DNA of 64,000 nt from NCBI GenBank assembly GCA_023333565.1, contig JAJKFH010003075.1, forward strand, positions 248,001-312,000, given 5' to 3'. The DNA is from Puffinus mauretanicus (taxonomy: Eukaryota > Chordata > Aves > Procellariiformes > Procellariidae). Below are positions 22,701-35,720 of the stretch, piece by piece. The position numbers were made by a program, and so were the translations under genes. The notes under the pieces were generated by a model. It saw only the letters and a program-made list of their open reading frames with translations, was not told the origin of the DNA and did not search any database. The stretch's first letter is position 1. Each line of letters starts with the position of its first letter.

Positions 22701-25700
22701 TAGAGAAAGAAACAAGGGTGATGTTTTATCATATTAGTTAAGACGTTGGGACTACGATTTTGAAATCAGTAAAGCCAGTCATCCCAGTGCTTGGCAACAT
22801 ATGCAGCTGTTTACAATTTCCCATAAGATTTTGAGAAAATCTAGACTGCAACGTGCAACTCCAGAACCTGAGTATGGATCCATGCACACGAAGCTCTTGT
22901 GCTCTCACTGGGAGTATCAGCACACAATTAAATGAAATTATTTAAATTTACTAACTACAGTGCTGAAACAGTAATGCAAGTCTTGGTTTGCAATCTAAGA
23001 AGATCTGCTTTCATGCCAAATATACATGAATTAAACTCACCTCATACAATTCCCTTAGAGGACTGAAGATGAAAAAGAAATCTGCTCCATTAAACTCTGG
23101 AGAATAACCTCAGAGAACTCACCCTTGGTTGCTAATTGAATGACATGAGAAAGCAGCCATCAGTGGTGTTCTGCCAATTTCCTAGACGCTGGAGAGTTTT
23201 GGTAAGAGTTGCATTAAATGATCTGTCATCAACTGAATATTAATCTCTCAGTATTTTATTACTCAGTCTTAAACAGGGCCTTCTGGAGGGCATGAATTAT
23301 TGGCAATGGGAAGCAGTAATTACAAAGTGAGGTATAGCGTAGAAAACTTGACAAGTGAGTTAAAACAGTGTCTGGGGACCATTTAATATTGGGCTGGCAA
23401 ACAGAACATGTTATAAAACCATTTTAGAGAGAACAGATATAATGCAAGAATAAAAACTAAACTACAAAAAGGAACCCTGAAGCAGAAAATTATGTTTTTC
23501 ATTTCTCACACTAAGGCATAACCTTTCAGGCTACGCTCCTTTAACGGAGCAGTAGATTCTGCCTATACAGCCAACCATGTGGATGCGCTGAGTTTCTTGA
23601 ACATGCTGCAGGACTGGACACATTCTTTAAACATGTAGTAATCACTGTCCATGCGATGCCATGTCTGCCTTTTGGGTGCCATGTGGCTGATGACAGTCTC
23701 GCTGAACTCGGTGGTGAAGGGGCTTCAAGTAAGACCAGAGTTAAACAGAGGAAATACGCACTATACATGTGTGTAACCATGACATAATTCTGTTGTAGTT
23801 AAGAAAATATTTTAGTAAAGTGAAAACAAAATCACACAATTATTACAGTTCAAATATCCCAACCTGAGCCAAGTATGAACAGATACTATGTATTGTGAAG
23901 GGACAGTAAGAAAAACTAAAATCAAAGTGTACAGGGGATCAGCTGTCACAGGGCAGGGCATAAGGCTGATAAAAAGATAAGTGGCTTTGGAAAGCATCGC
24001 TGAATTCTTAGGAAGCCTCAACCCATGAAACACAGAACCGATGATTTCAGGCCACATGATACAGCCTGATGTTCCCACAGCTGTCATTATTGCATGACAA
24101 AGCATGAGTAATAGCAGAGGAGTTTTCTTCAAGTGTATCAGTGCATGGAAAGACCAGGAAAGTACTGGAACATTTCCCTGAATTGGCTACTCATTGCAAC
24201 AAATCCTCTGCCTTGAAGAACTTACATTCTTAGTAGGTAAAATGGGCAGATGGCACTGGAAAGAGATACATTTTATCTGATAAATGACCAACAGCAATGT
24301 ACCTTGCAAAGCATGGTAGACCTAAATGAAGAGCATTTCTTCATTAAACAGCATTTTGAAAATGTATATCATAATGCAAAAAAAAAAAAAAGTCATCATT
24401 ATTATATTATTATTAGGGAAATTTGAATGTTTCTAAGCAAAGTAGTAGAGACTGCATATTGACTTGGGATAGATTATTGCTTTCTCACTCACTGGTATTT
24501 TTAATATGGATTCAGCAACTGAATTACTGCTCTTGAAACACTACTGTTTAGGTATAAAACAAGTATAATGGGATTTTATTAAGAAATCACGCAACAGTTT
24601 AATATCCGTGTGTTATCATTTGTAATAGTATATTCTTCAAGTTTGTGAGGGCAAACCAAGAAAACAACAGTTAAGAGACTCTCCATATGCATCTGATGTC
24701 ACATATTGCGATAAAAGTGAAATTGAAAACACATCATCCATTTTTTTTTTGAATGTATATAGCTGGTATTTAAAAAGTAAAATAATTTCATTGTTCCCAA
24801 CCATTATAAAAGCTATAACTTGAATTCAAAGTAATTATCTACAATTGTACAGTTTCCTGAATTTGTAGTTGGAAATGTAAAGAAAATAGATGGAAACAAA
24901 TAATGATGGGAAACCAATTAGTGAAAACTGTAGGAGTTGGTTCTCATATGAATTAAGTAGAATATTTTGAATTTTGTAAAATATTAATCAAATTGATATA
25001 AAAAGCTGATAATCTAATAATTTATGGGGAAAATGTTTTGATCACATAGTTTCTTAACATGACAGTAAAATACAGATGTCTTCACATGTGAGTGTCATTT
25101 AGAATTGCTCATAAAAAGCCTGAGTAGTAACTTTATATTACAGCTCTCAATCACCCATATCCCCGTTTATACTCTTCTGCTTGAATTGTATCCACAATTA
25201 GATCCTGTCCCTGCTGCAAGCTGCTCTGCGTGGGCTGACCTCACTGACTGTTCAAGACTCCCTGAGTTATCTGAAACTCCAGACAGGAGAAGTGTGCAAC
25301 TACAAGCAGGACAAAGGTTCAAATTGAGGCAGGTTCCCTCAGCATGTTATTCACCTGGAAAAAGAGACTTCTGTTCTTATATAAACAATACATAAGTTGT
25401 TGTCATTAATTTCCTCACCTCTATGATCAAAAAGTCTCCTTCAGATTTGATGGCTCTTGGCCATTAATCAAATGCTTAAACACAGTTGATGGATCACCTA
25501 CCCCTAGAAAGGCATGAGTAAGGATGCATAACCTCTCAGTGCACTGACAGAATAGGTCCCGAGTCCATACTGGAACTTAGCAAACAAATGGGATGACCAG
25601 AATTTACAAGGGAAATTTCTAGCCTAGGTACTATTGTCATTTACAGTAAAAAAGAAAGAAAAAATATTCATCTCTAGAGACTATTTACCTCGCAACCCAA

Positions 25701-26439
25701 TAGTGCACTTGGAAATTACTGTACCCTAAAACAGCTCTGATAAGCAAAGATGAAACTCAAATAGCTAAAAGGGAACTAACAGATCTCTTGCTTAGTATCA
25801 AATCCTGTTTTAAAACCTTCTGCTCTTAAAGACATCCTGTTTATAAATTTAATCAATGAACTGGATGTAAGAGAAACAAAAATTGCCTGCAATCCTCTGT
25901 AAAATGCATATTTGCAAAATTGGAGTAACTCACCTTTTAAAGTAAACAACTAAACAGTTTGGGAAATTCCCCAAATTGCTGTTAGATTTTGTTTCTGTTT
26001 CTCTGTGAACAGTTTTCTGATTTTTCTGGGAACGTACCATGGTTCAATGGTTTTTAGAAAAAAAATTCCCTTTCTTTTCTGCTCTTCCCTTACCTGGATG
26101 TTATCAAAGATTTCAATTTGATAAGAGACTCTGCCTCTGACAAAACCTTACACCTGTGTTAGCTCTCTTGTCAAAATGAGCTGCTGGATAATGATGTGAG
26201 ATTCAGGGACCTCAGGGCATTGCTTTTATTTGTTTTGTTTTGTTTGTTTTAAGATCGTTTTGCTTTTAAAAATCAATTGCAAGCCTCCTCCAAAGAGAAT
26301 AAGGACGTGGAACAGGAGGAAATATTTTGGATCACCGGTATACTCAATTGGTCTCTCATCAAATAATCAAGCTTCATCCTAAAACTAAGCAGGTTGCATG
26401 CATACATGCCTACCTACAAAATTGCTCACATACACTATT
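19793..26439. other. unassigned AT-rich intergenic DNA
   Basis: Apart from the candidate exons B and C (20301-20372, 20744-20859) I see no gene. Around 25190-25330 is an old sequence with amniote-repeat flavour (GATCCTGTCCCTGCTGCAAG). A poly(A) run lies near 24378. Open frames of up to 114 codons (21717-22061, with a donor-like CAG|GTAAGA at 21987) match nothing I know. Confidence 0.4.
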
Positions 26440-27560
26440 TCTGTTGGAAGGCTATTCCTGAACATCTTTCTTCTGACAGGTAGAAACTTCTTCACATATA
26501 TAGCTCAAAAATATGTACAAATTATACCTATTTATTATTCTACTAATATTACTTCTTATCTATAGCTCTTTGCCTTACATGGTCTTTACTCTGCTGTAAT
26601 TACGTAGACAGTGATCCTACCACTGCTCAGACTTTATTTGTCTAAAATGAAGTCTCAAAAAAATAGATTCTTCATTCCCTTAATCTTCCTAGTAGCCCTT
26701 TCATGTACCTGTACTAGTTTTGGTTCATCTTTCTTTATCATGATTGAGCAAAAATGTATGCAGAATTCCAGATGAGGTTTTGTCAGGCCCTTGCATAATT
26801 ACATTGATATCTCTCTCTTTAAGAACACAAATACACAAATAAAGAAATAACCCCATTGCTATGCATCTGAGTTCCTATTTAACTTCCTTTTTGCCCCACT
26901 GCATTGGTGCCTCAGCATCAGTTACTGATAATATGCCTTTGCTTGTTCACTCCACTGTCATGTCCAATTGATGAGTCTCCACCTTGTGACAGAAATTCTT
27001 GTTAATAGTTCTTCAAGTTTGTGACTGTATACTTTGCATCATGACAGGGTGCTAGATAATCTCATTTAGGTTCCCCTTCCCACAAAAGGTTGGACCAGAT
27101 GATCTTTTGAGGTCCTTCCAACCTGGGCCGTTCTATGATTCTATGATTAATTATCATGGCATTTCTATTCTCTTCTGCAAGGTCATGGAGTTTCTTTTGC
27201 ATGATATTTCAATCATCTTCTATACTAATGGTTCCTTTGTATCCAAAGTCCTTACCAAAGATACTAAACAAGAGTGGTCTATGATCAATCCTTGAGAAAC
27301 TCCACTTACAAACCATTCTTTAGCCTGATAGCTCCCTTTTCAAAACAAACTATTGCCATTTTCCTTAAGCTAGTTCTCTGGTTATTTTTGAATTCTTGTA
27401 CTAGTTCACATCATCTCCAGCTGAAGTAATTTTATCTTGCATAGCATTGCATCAAATATTTAAGCAGAGTCTTGTTGCTTATTCCTTATCCTCAATTATT
27501 TTACCTAAGAGAGATAACAAATTAGTAGTCTCAAAATTTACTTTACAAAGACAAACCTTA
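26440..27560 (-). mobile_element. old CR1/L3 LINE remnant, interrupted
   Basis: Reversed CR1-type phrases follow in order: the CTTCTTCACATATATAGCTC area, CTGTACTAGTTTTGGTTCAT, GCAGAATTCCAGATGAGG and, further right, GAGAAACTCCACTTACAAACC. The block is interrupted at about 27084-27148 by a younger CR1 in the opposite direction. All frames are decayed; edges are approximate. Confidence 0.65.
27084..27148 (+). mobile_element. young CR1 3' fragment nested in an older CR1
   Basis: AAGGTTGGACCAGATGATCT, then AGGTCCTTCCAACCTGGG and the terminal TTCTATGATTCTATGATT, are the CR1 3' end in forward orientation. Its better match to the consensus and its position inside an older reversed CR1 show a later insertion. 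Confidence 0.9.
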
Positions 27561-30500
27561 ATAGTTTGCTTATCCCAAGAGAGATTACTTATGACCCTTG
27601 CTTAGAATCTCAAGAGTTTTGACATTTTAATAATTTAGAATAATGAAAACATGACAAGAAGTTCATTATGAGACAGTTAAAGGAGAAAGTTTTTCCAGAT
27701 AATTGGAGACATCTATCCAGAACTGAGTTCTGAGGGGAACGGTCTGTGGTAGACTTAATTGGACACTACCAGGATGAGTGCAGCAAGCTATACCAGCAGT
27801 CTATAGAATTTCGTAAACACATACCATAAAACCTCTTCTAATGCAGATTTAAAACAAACACACCTATTAGAGATACCATTTTCCGTTTGGCTACATGAAG
27901 AAGCTGCTTCAGGATGAGATAAGCCGTGAAATCGAAGCACAGTAGTCATTCGGTACTAACTCCTCAAATGAATGTTTTCATTCTATACCAAGACAGCCCT
28001 TTGTGGTTTAGCTTATCCGCTTCTAAAGAGAACTATAATGATTCCCTTAGAGCAGACCAAGCACATAACTAGTAGAGAACAGATTATTTGCAAAAGCCAT
28101 GCCAGCTATTTCCAGAATAGTCAAGCCCTTATATTTGATGTCATGGTTTAAAAATTCTACAGTGGGAGAAAAAACTCCTACTCTATTCTTATGGATTTTT
28201 TCCATAGGAACTATCTAGGAAAAAAAATGAATGAGTACCAGAAAAGGAGCACGCAATCCCAGGGATGATTGTTACTATGGTTTCCTTATTAAGAATTACC
28301 CACTTCAAGTTAGCCTGTAGCTATTCTTGAGTTAAATATTACCCAAGTTGGTAAGCATAGCGCCACATGTCCTCTGAGGCAGCTGTAGGACTGTTTCTAC
28401 TTCCAGTAAAATCAATGTAAACCCCACATTTCTGCAAAGAATTAATCCAAATTCTTCTACTCCCTTATGGATGTGTGCCCACACTGCATGCTGTATATAC
28501 ATGTAAAATGTTTCTCCAGTGACCACTTGACAGTAAGCCAGGGTTTACAAGCAGAAAACTCCTACCCTCCTATAAAGAGAATAACAGTAGTCTTTGTAAC
28601 AGTAAATAAACCCACCACTTCTCCTGCTTATCAGATATGCTTCCTTCCTGTGACAGGAATTATATCACTGCACTGATGGGAAGAAGAGAAAAGGGATTTT
28701 TTTTTTTTTAAATGGTTGTTTTATCTATCACTTTCACTGAGGCAGAAATTCTAGACTGATTCACAGATGGAAACCCCAAATGCCATGCAGCAAAGCATTC
28801 ATCTATGGACAGGAAACAGTATGGGTTTTATAGGCTAGAGTAAAGGTTATGTCACTTTTAAGTACATTTTAAAAGCCTGCACAGACACCTTTCTTAATAT
28901 TCAACTGACAAAACTAGCCACACATAAAAGCCCTTAATCATATACAGGGTGTACCAACGAAGTTCAATTTCTATATGCTCCTACAGATTAGCCTTGTTCC
29001 TCTAATACCAATAGCGTTAAGCGATGTTGTCACCAAGCTACATAGGAACAGAAGGAAACAGGAAGAAGGAAAAAAAGTGGCATTTGAAATAAAATGGTGA
29101 GAGAATACAAAGGCTATTGCAAATACCAAATGCAGATGAGATCAGGAGGTATTACAGAAGCAGTAGACGACAGTAAAAGGTACCAGGGGAAAGAACAGAA
29201 AGTCTGTAGAATAGGCTGTTTTAAATGTGTTTTTTAAAAGGTGTATTTTTAGCAAGACTCTGGATGAGTACATGAAGAAGCTTATAAATGTTCATAGGCA
29301 TGAATGTAAAACATTGGTGGGAAGGAGCAAGACTTTCTAATCAGCTCTCTTGAGGTATAATAGTTGATCTCCATTATGCTCACACTAGCAGTTTTGGGAA
29401 GCTTGACTTTGTCTTTCTGTTGACTTCTTTTTACCTTTGGAGGCTGAAATTATCTTTTCAAAATATGATCAGTTTAAACCTGACCCAGCAACAACTGAAA
29501 GAAATGAATAGACAAATAGCTGAATTGGACCCAGTTTGCTCCCAGAATGAATACTTTTATCTGTGGGTAAGTTTTCACTGAGCATTTTGCTTCTTCATTA
29601 GAGTCACAGAAAATACAAAAAGGAAATCCACACTACCCAAATCTAGACAAACTGTAACCTTCATTGTGAACCTAAGAGGCAAAATCCAGCTTTCTTGGCA
29701 ACCCTCATCTACATTACGCATCCACAAACAAGACTGCAATTCACAGTACTCTTCACATGAACCACCATCTGAACATAGAAAAGATCTTCCCTATATACCT
29801 GCATCTGAAAATCATGTGAATGTAATACAGACCACATTTGTAGGGAACAAGTCAAACTAACTGGAAGCTTTCTGAAGCTAGAATACATCAAAAGGTATTT
29901 TAGCCATATATAGGTATGAAATTTTTTTTTTGTGACGGTGTAATACCCTGCTGCAAAAGGAGAGGTTTGGATTTGAAAAAGAACTTTCTGTTGCTTCCTT
30001 AACAAGTAGGCCTTTTCCTTTCTGTTCTCCTTTCTGGTTCCCTATTCATGTAACAATTATCCCAGGCTCCAGAACATACTTTCAGTTTTGAAACTCTCTA
30101 AATCAATATCCTTATAAACAGCTCCTGCAAAGAGTGTAATCAGCCTGCATGCATATAATTTCCTTAGGGATACATAAGCCTGTTCTTTATCAGTTCATTG
30201 TCCCTTTTGACCCATGATTCAGCTATGACATTAATTCTATAAATGTATCAGAATGGTGGGTCTATTTGGCTTGGGACACTCATTTTGCCCACTTCTTTTG
30301 CTTGGTGTTCCCAACTGCCTTTGAACATTAGTCACACAATATACTGTTTGTGAGAGATACCTCGGTTAATCTATTAACCAGAACAATGATGCATAAGGCC
30401 CTTTGGAAATAGTGCTGGGAAAATAAGTGATGCAATAGATGAAGGAGGAAGAAGCAGCCCAGGCTCTGGGGGGGTTCAAAGCCCGCTGCTACTAAGGGAC

Positions 30501-32519
30501 ACGATGCACAGGCTGGAGCTACACCCTGCGGTTGTGGGAAGGAACCGGTGGCAGTGAGGACCCCTGCAGGGCTCCCAGCCCTTCCCAGGAATAGCAGCAT
30601 AACCTTGGACTTAGGTTGCTGTTGCCAGCACACAACGTTGCTGTGAATTCAGCGGTCTTTCCCTGTATACTCTGCATAGACTTTATACAGTTAATAAACA
30701 AATAAACTCCAATGCAGAAACATGGCCTAAAGCTTGCATTGCAGAACAAGAATAGTGCTTGCTGATGAAGAGTGTACAATAGAACTTGAACTACCAAATG
30801 ATAAGCTGGAGCCATCTAGACAGATGTTTAGAAGAATAACTGTGTAAGGAGGTGGATTTTACACAGGGAACTAGATCTCTACTTCTAGAAGAAAGCATCT
30901 GTAGGACAAAAATCTTTAGAAGGATTCTGCTGGGATGGATTATCTTGGACAAGGTGGGCTGAGTTTTCCTCCCATTTTTGAGGGTCTGCAGGGCTCCATA
31001 GGAGAGGCCATGCTTTTGCACAAGCCCTGACTTCAACTAGCTACTTCGCATTCCCAGCCTCAGCTCAGTTGCACATACCTAGCTAAAAGATGTGAGACAC
31101 CCCCTCTCTCTCCCCCTCCATCCTAAGCTATAATGAATTTTCCCAGAGTGAATGTTGTTCATTTCCACTATGCTCCTCCTTCTCCATTACACCTCTACTC
31201 TGCCCAGATTACACAGTGGCATCCAGGGCCTGAAGGAATGCGGGTGGGTGGATGAAGATGCTTAAGATAGCTTCCTTTCTTAAGGGTGACACACACAATC
31301 ATATCAAGGACATTATCCAAAACGCATATTTTGAAGTGTCCCGAAACTTTCATTTTCCTTGGCACCAGATTTTCTTTGTGGGATGACTCAGTTCTTACAG
31401 GGCCATAAGAAACTTTGAAGACTGCATTTAGGCTGTAGATAGCTTCTGCAAATGCTGAAAATTCTCTTGGGGACAACCTAATGAAAACTTTTAAAGAAGC
31501 CAACAGCTCATGCCTGTTATCTTGAGTTTCTAGCCTAAGATAATGGCATGAGAGGGCCCTTTAGAAGGCAGAGTTGACTACACGGTTTCCCGAGTTCTAT
31601 CTTGGCAATCATCAGCAATGCATCATTCTACTAGAGAAGCTAAAAAAGAAAAAAAATCTTTCAGACATTTCATATTCTGCTGATAAATACTACAATCCTG
31701 GTGAGGGGACAAATTAATCCCATGAGTTGAACTGAAAAAAATCCAAATGCTGAAGTGAGAGAGTTGGCAAAGGGGTGGAGCTTTTTATTATCCAAAGGTG
31801 CTCTTTGACTGGGAAATACTGCAAGAAAAACACTCTCTGCTGGATCCCAGGCTACAGCATTCACATTTCCAGAGCTTGATACTGCTAAGAATCTTCAGAG
31901 AAAGTAAACACATTTTTCTGTATATTTCTCACTAACATTGTCATAGTTGTTCTTTTTTGTAAAAAAAAAAAAGCTGAAGAAAACATAATGTTTTTCTTGC
32001 AAGCAGTTATCAAACATCTTCAGTGTGGACATAAAAGAAAATACTTAGCTAAACTCAATTTGTTCTATCCATGGACATCATTTACCAGAAGCAATATGCG
32101 AGATGAAGGATAAAGATATTTGTTATTTTCCAGTGGGTGTGTGAAAACAGTAAATTTTAAAATCTTCTTTTGAAACAATGTGTAGAACCAGCAAACTCTG
32201 TTTTGCTTTTCTTTCACGCAGAGCAGACAATCATCATTAGAAATTGGCCAAGCCATATTTCAGGATATAAAACACTCCAAGAACTAATGTCAGCAGGGCT
32301 GATGATTGGGGATATTAAAGAAATAAAGACTGGGAATACTTATTTGTTACACACACTTCAAAAAAGGAACCAATGAAGAGGCGATAAGCAAATAATAAAA
32401 CAACTGACGGGAAGATTAGCATTAGACTTTGGATCTGATCAGTAAAGAAAAAATAGAGATGTTATAAAGACATTGATTATTGAAGAAGGTGGAGAACATC
32501 ATAAAGATGGGACATCGCT
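27561..32519. other. unassigned intergenic DNA
   Basis: Contains candidate exons D and E of the putative plus-strand unit and otherwise no recognised gene. A modestly GC-rich patch at 30470-30600 gives chance minus-strand frames of about 100 codons. Confidence 0.4.
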
Positions 32520-32525
32520 TTTATT
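32520..32525 (-). terminator. BATF3: candidate BATF3 poly(A) signal
   Basis: TTTATT on the plus strand is AATAAA on the BATF3 strand, about 420 nt after the stop codon. It is the first good hexamer that I see downstream of BATF3. The putative plus-strand unit would end about 120 bp away in convergent orientation. Confidence 0.5.
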
Positions 32526-32947
32526 AACCAAACCTGTTCAGAGAAAAAAAAAAAAAACAGCAGCCAGAACATGATGTACATGGATGACAAGTGACAAAGG
32601 GTTACTGGCAGTGGACGTGTGGGAGAAAGGCATCCTAGCCCAAGGTCGGTACTTTTCCCTGTCTACATTCCATCGCGCAATGGTGGGCTGCACCGCACTT
32701 TGACATTTCTGAATGCAAAACCGTGGCTCGAAGATTCTACCAAATAAGAAGTCGCAGTTTGAATTGTCTTTTTTTCCATACTGGTGTTTTCCTGAGATTC
32801 AGAAGACTGTAACAGTTCAATGTGGAGAAGAGCTGGTCCAGTCCAGCCCTCTTCGATGGAAGACCTGCACCATAAGTAGGCAGTTCTTCAAATCTCCCGT
32901 TAATGGCACTTTCACACATCACATTTAAAGGCGATCAAGGAGAGCTC

Positions 32948-33133
32948 TCATCTTGGCAGGCAGCTGGCGAGTGCATCGGGCCTTGGTACGGTCACAAAGT
33001 TCATGGTACAGTGCAATAGTGGACAGATCTTTTCATGATCCTTCAACACTTCACTTAAGTGTTTCATTTCATCTGTTAGCTTTCCGATTTCTCTTTTCAG
33101 GGAGGTATTTTCTTGCTCAAGAGACTCATATTC
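32948..33133 (-). CDS. BATF3: BATF3 exon 3: leucine zipper and C-terminus
   Basis: Terminal coding exon, 186 nt, residues 59-119 and stop TGA. It reads EYESLEQENTSLKREIGKLT, then DEMKHLSEVLKDHEKICPLL, and ends PRPDALASCLPR, closely matching the human C-terminus as I recall it (PRPDPVAGCLPR). Zipper positions are L63, L70, L77 and L84, following L56 of the previous exon; the next heptad position is H91, as in mammalian BATF proteins. Acceptor TCCTTCCAG precedes GAA. BATF3 lacks a transactivation domain; it pairs with JUN proteins and acts with IRF4/IRF8 on composite AP-1/IRF sites. The exon is intact. Confidence 0.97.
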   Translation of the reverse strand, partial: EYESLEQENTSLKREIGKLTDEMKHLSEVLKDHEKICPLLHCTMNFVTVPRPDALASCLPR

Positions 33134-35615
33134 CTGGAAGGAGAAGAAAAAGAAAAAGCCTACTCATAGTCAAAACATTCCTTTCAGTGCTTCCACCTTG
33201 AGTATGTTCACGTAACTGTAGAAAAACTGCATGGTTTCTTACTACAATGTGCAAAATGCTAGGGAAAGACAGACGCAGCCTGGGTGCTAGAACAGGGCAA
33301 GTGCTTTATGACCTGTACCCTGACCATGCTGCGATTCCTTTTGTGGCCTTGAAGACCAGAAGGTGCTGCTGGCCCTCGGGGGTCCCCAGCAGCCCAGGGC
33401 TGCAGATGTGGGTGGCTGCATCCTCGTGGTGGCCTCTTCCAGCGCTGAACCGCCTCTGCTGGGAAGGGCTGCAGCTCTGCGCTGTCAGAGCAGAGAAAAT
33501 GAAAGCACCGATGCAGGTAGGTGCCGGGAAAACCCGGTGCCTGGCATTGCCATTGAGGAAAGGGCAGCCCCTGCCCAGGGCCAGTGCAGGGCAAGGCCAT
33601 TTACCCAGGTGCTGCCGGAGACGCACACCTAGCACAACGCGCCTGGTGCCAGCCACTCTCCTCCAGCCCAGCTGGGGCTTGTAGCCACCTGCTCAGATGC
33701 CCGGGAACTCAAGAACAGGAGGAGGGGAGCGTCACGCCACTTGTTCCCAGCCCCACTTTGTCACCAGAAGGCGTGACCACTGCCTTTGTTATCCCTGACC
33801 CAGGCTGCTTTTGAGCCAAGGTTTCTCTGGCAATGAATAAGCTGTTATTAACTGCAGGGGAGTTTTGAGATGCTCTGCAGCATGCATCTGTGACGGATGC
33901 GAGACTCGCGTGTCACATTTTTTGATAACTGCATGTTTCAAGTGTCTCTGCTGTCAAGACTTCTCATCCCAAAGAGAAGAGAGCTAGAGGTTCAAAGCCA
34001 GCCCACAGAAAACCTGCAGGTGTCTGCACCTCGCTGCTGGCCTAGGGCTCAACACTCACCCACTCAATCTCACCTCCCTGGGAAAGCTTCAGAGCAAACT
34101 TCAAAGCCCACACATGCCTTAAAAGGCCTGTTTATCAGGCAGCCGGGAGAGCCTCTCGTGCAATGCTCCTCTGGGCAGCCTGGCACTGCCTCTGCTGCCC
34201 TTTGCTGCAGAAGTTTGGATTCCCTTGCCCTCCCTCACACCCTTCCACCACCCACCACCTCTCACCCACAGAGTAAAACAGGCACGGTCCTTCTAACACA
34301 TTATTGTAGCCAAATTCCAGCCAAGTTGTCCATCCCTGACTCTGGCTCTGCTCACCTCCTGTTGCCCCAAGCCCCACGGGCTTGGGTTTTGGAGTAAGTG
34401 TTACTCTCCCATTGCTCTGTCCCATTTTCAGGGATGAGACTATAAAATTGTTTTTGCTAAAAATTAATGCCTATTCAACCAGATCTGCCTGCATCTGGGA
34501 AAACCTGCATGCCCAAGAATGAAGATTCCCAGCACAAGGAAGATCCTCAAGTCCAGGAGGAACATCAGAGAGGCTGCAGGACAGTACAGCGCCCAGAAAT
34601 GATTCCACAAAAGCCAGGGGTTACCCCTTTCCAGAAGTACCCTGCACCTGGCTTTCTCAGGCGCTGACTCAGAGGAGATCTGGGAAAAACCAAACCCAAA
34701 ACTCCCCACACTGCCCCTCTTGGCCTCTGCTGACTGTTGGCAGATCCTTCCACACTGAGAAAGAGAAGAGCCTGTGCTGAACCTCCAGAGCTGAACAACT
34801 GACTCAGCCACAATCGCAGCAGCAGAACTAACACTTACCCCAAGAGCCCTGGCTACAACAAAAGCACTGTTTTGTGAGGTAACATCCAAAACCAGAGAAA
34901 GGGGATTCCTGTCCTCCAGCGTTTGCACTGGGGACACGAGAAAACTACACCACATTGCGATATATGAGAACTATTAAGAGTTTCTGGAAGAATCAGTTAC
35001 TTTCATGGTTTTTTGGAAACACCCACTGTTATTTATCAGAGCATACAAGTATAACAGCTAACTGAACCCAGCTCTCATGCTTGGAGGTTTTGAAGTTCCT
35101 AAGAAGCCTTTCAACTGGGTATTTCTGTCTCACACCAATAGTTTTAGAATTGACTTAAGCCAGCACTGCCACTAAGCAGCATGGTCCCCTCCTCCTCCAT
35201 CGCCCTCTCCCTCGTAAGGCAGCAAGCATTCATCCACTGCCGTAGTGAACGTGACAAGCTTAGTACTAATCCAGAAGAAAATGGGTTTGTTTTAGCCCAG
35301 AGGAGCCCTGTGATCCAGTTCACTGGGTGGTCACGAGAATAGCAAAAGAAGGAGGGTGAGGCAAGGGCAGGACCACGTCTCTCTCTCCCTGGCAGTGGCA
35401 CTGATGGCAGAGCCGCACCGTCCGATGTGAGCATCAGTGTCCAGGAGTTCCCGACCAGGCACCCCGCAGCACGCCTGTGTCTGCCTCACACCCACAGCTC
35501 TCTGAGCTGGATTAGCGTGAAGACAGGCCCACGCCTGCTTAACAAGTCCCGTTTATTGTAAAGTCCCGCGCTTGGTACCCAAGCTGTGCCTGCAAAACAT
35601 CAAGTACCCATTCAC
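33134..35615 (-). other. BATF3: BATF3 intron 2
   Basis: 2482-nt intron, GTGAAT...CCTTCCAG on the minus strand. A GC-richer part (33.3-34.9 kb) gives chance open frames on both strands of 145-166 codons (33247-33684 +, 33897-34397 +, 34464-34955 -). None resembles a known family, and none has the motif structure of a real domain. Confidence 0.85.
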
Positions 35616-35720
35616 CTCGTGAAGTTTATCTGCTTTCTGAGTTTGCTTCTTCCGGCTCCTCTGGGCAGCAACTCGGTTTTTTTCTCTCCTCCTTACCTTC
35701 CTGTCATCTTCTTCATGACT
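35616..35720 (-). CDS. BATF3: BATF3 exon 2: basic region
   Basis: 105 nt, 35 codons (residues 24-58), phase 0 at both ends. It begins SHEEDDRKVRRREKNRVAAQ and ends KADKLHE, with the bZIP contact residues N38 and R46 (N-x7-R) and the QRSRKKQTQK stretch identical to mammalian BATF3 as I recall it. Acceptor TATCTTCCAG is at 35721-35730 and donor GTGAATGG lies left of 35616. This exon binds DNA at TGASTCA sites in partnership with JUN. Confidence 0.97.

Larger units (their letters stand above)
19033..32287 (+). other. candidate novel five-exon transcript
   Basis: Five blocks with acceptor and donor sites share one continuous frame. A is 19033-19163 (phase 1 start, phase 0 end; first in-frame ATG 19119). 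B is 20301-20372 (72 nt; only one frame open). C is 20744-20859 (116 nt, ends phase 2). D is 29443-29566 (124 nt, starts with one completing base, donor GTAAGT; contains LNLTQQQLKEMNRQIAELDP). E is 32222-32287 (ends TAA, with AATAAA at 32394-32399). From the ATG the product would be about 140 aa. I recognise no domain, and the start has a weak Kozak context. In block E another frame stays open longer, to 32376. This may be a lineage-specific gene, a lncRNA or coincidence of splice-like motifs. It would converge on BATF3. Confidence 0.25.

Noticed and set aside
33247..34955. Several frames of 145-166 codons in BATF3 intron 2
   Set aside because: Overlapping on both strands, no recognisable domain, and inside a well-defined intron. 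Likely chance in GC-richer DNA.
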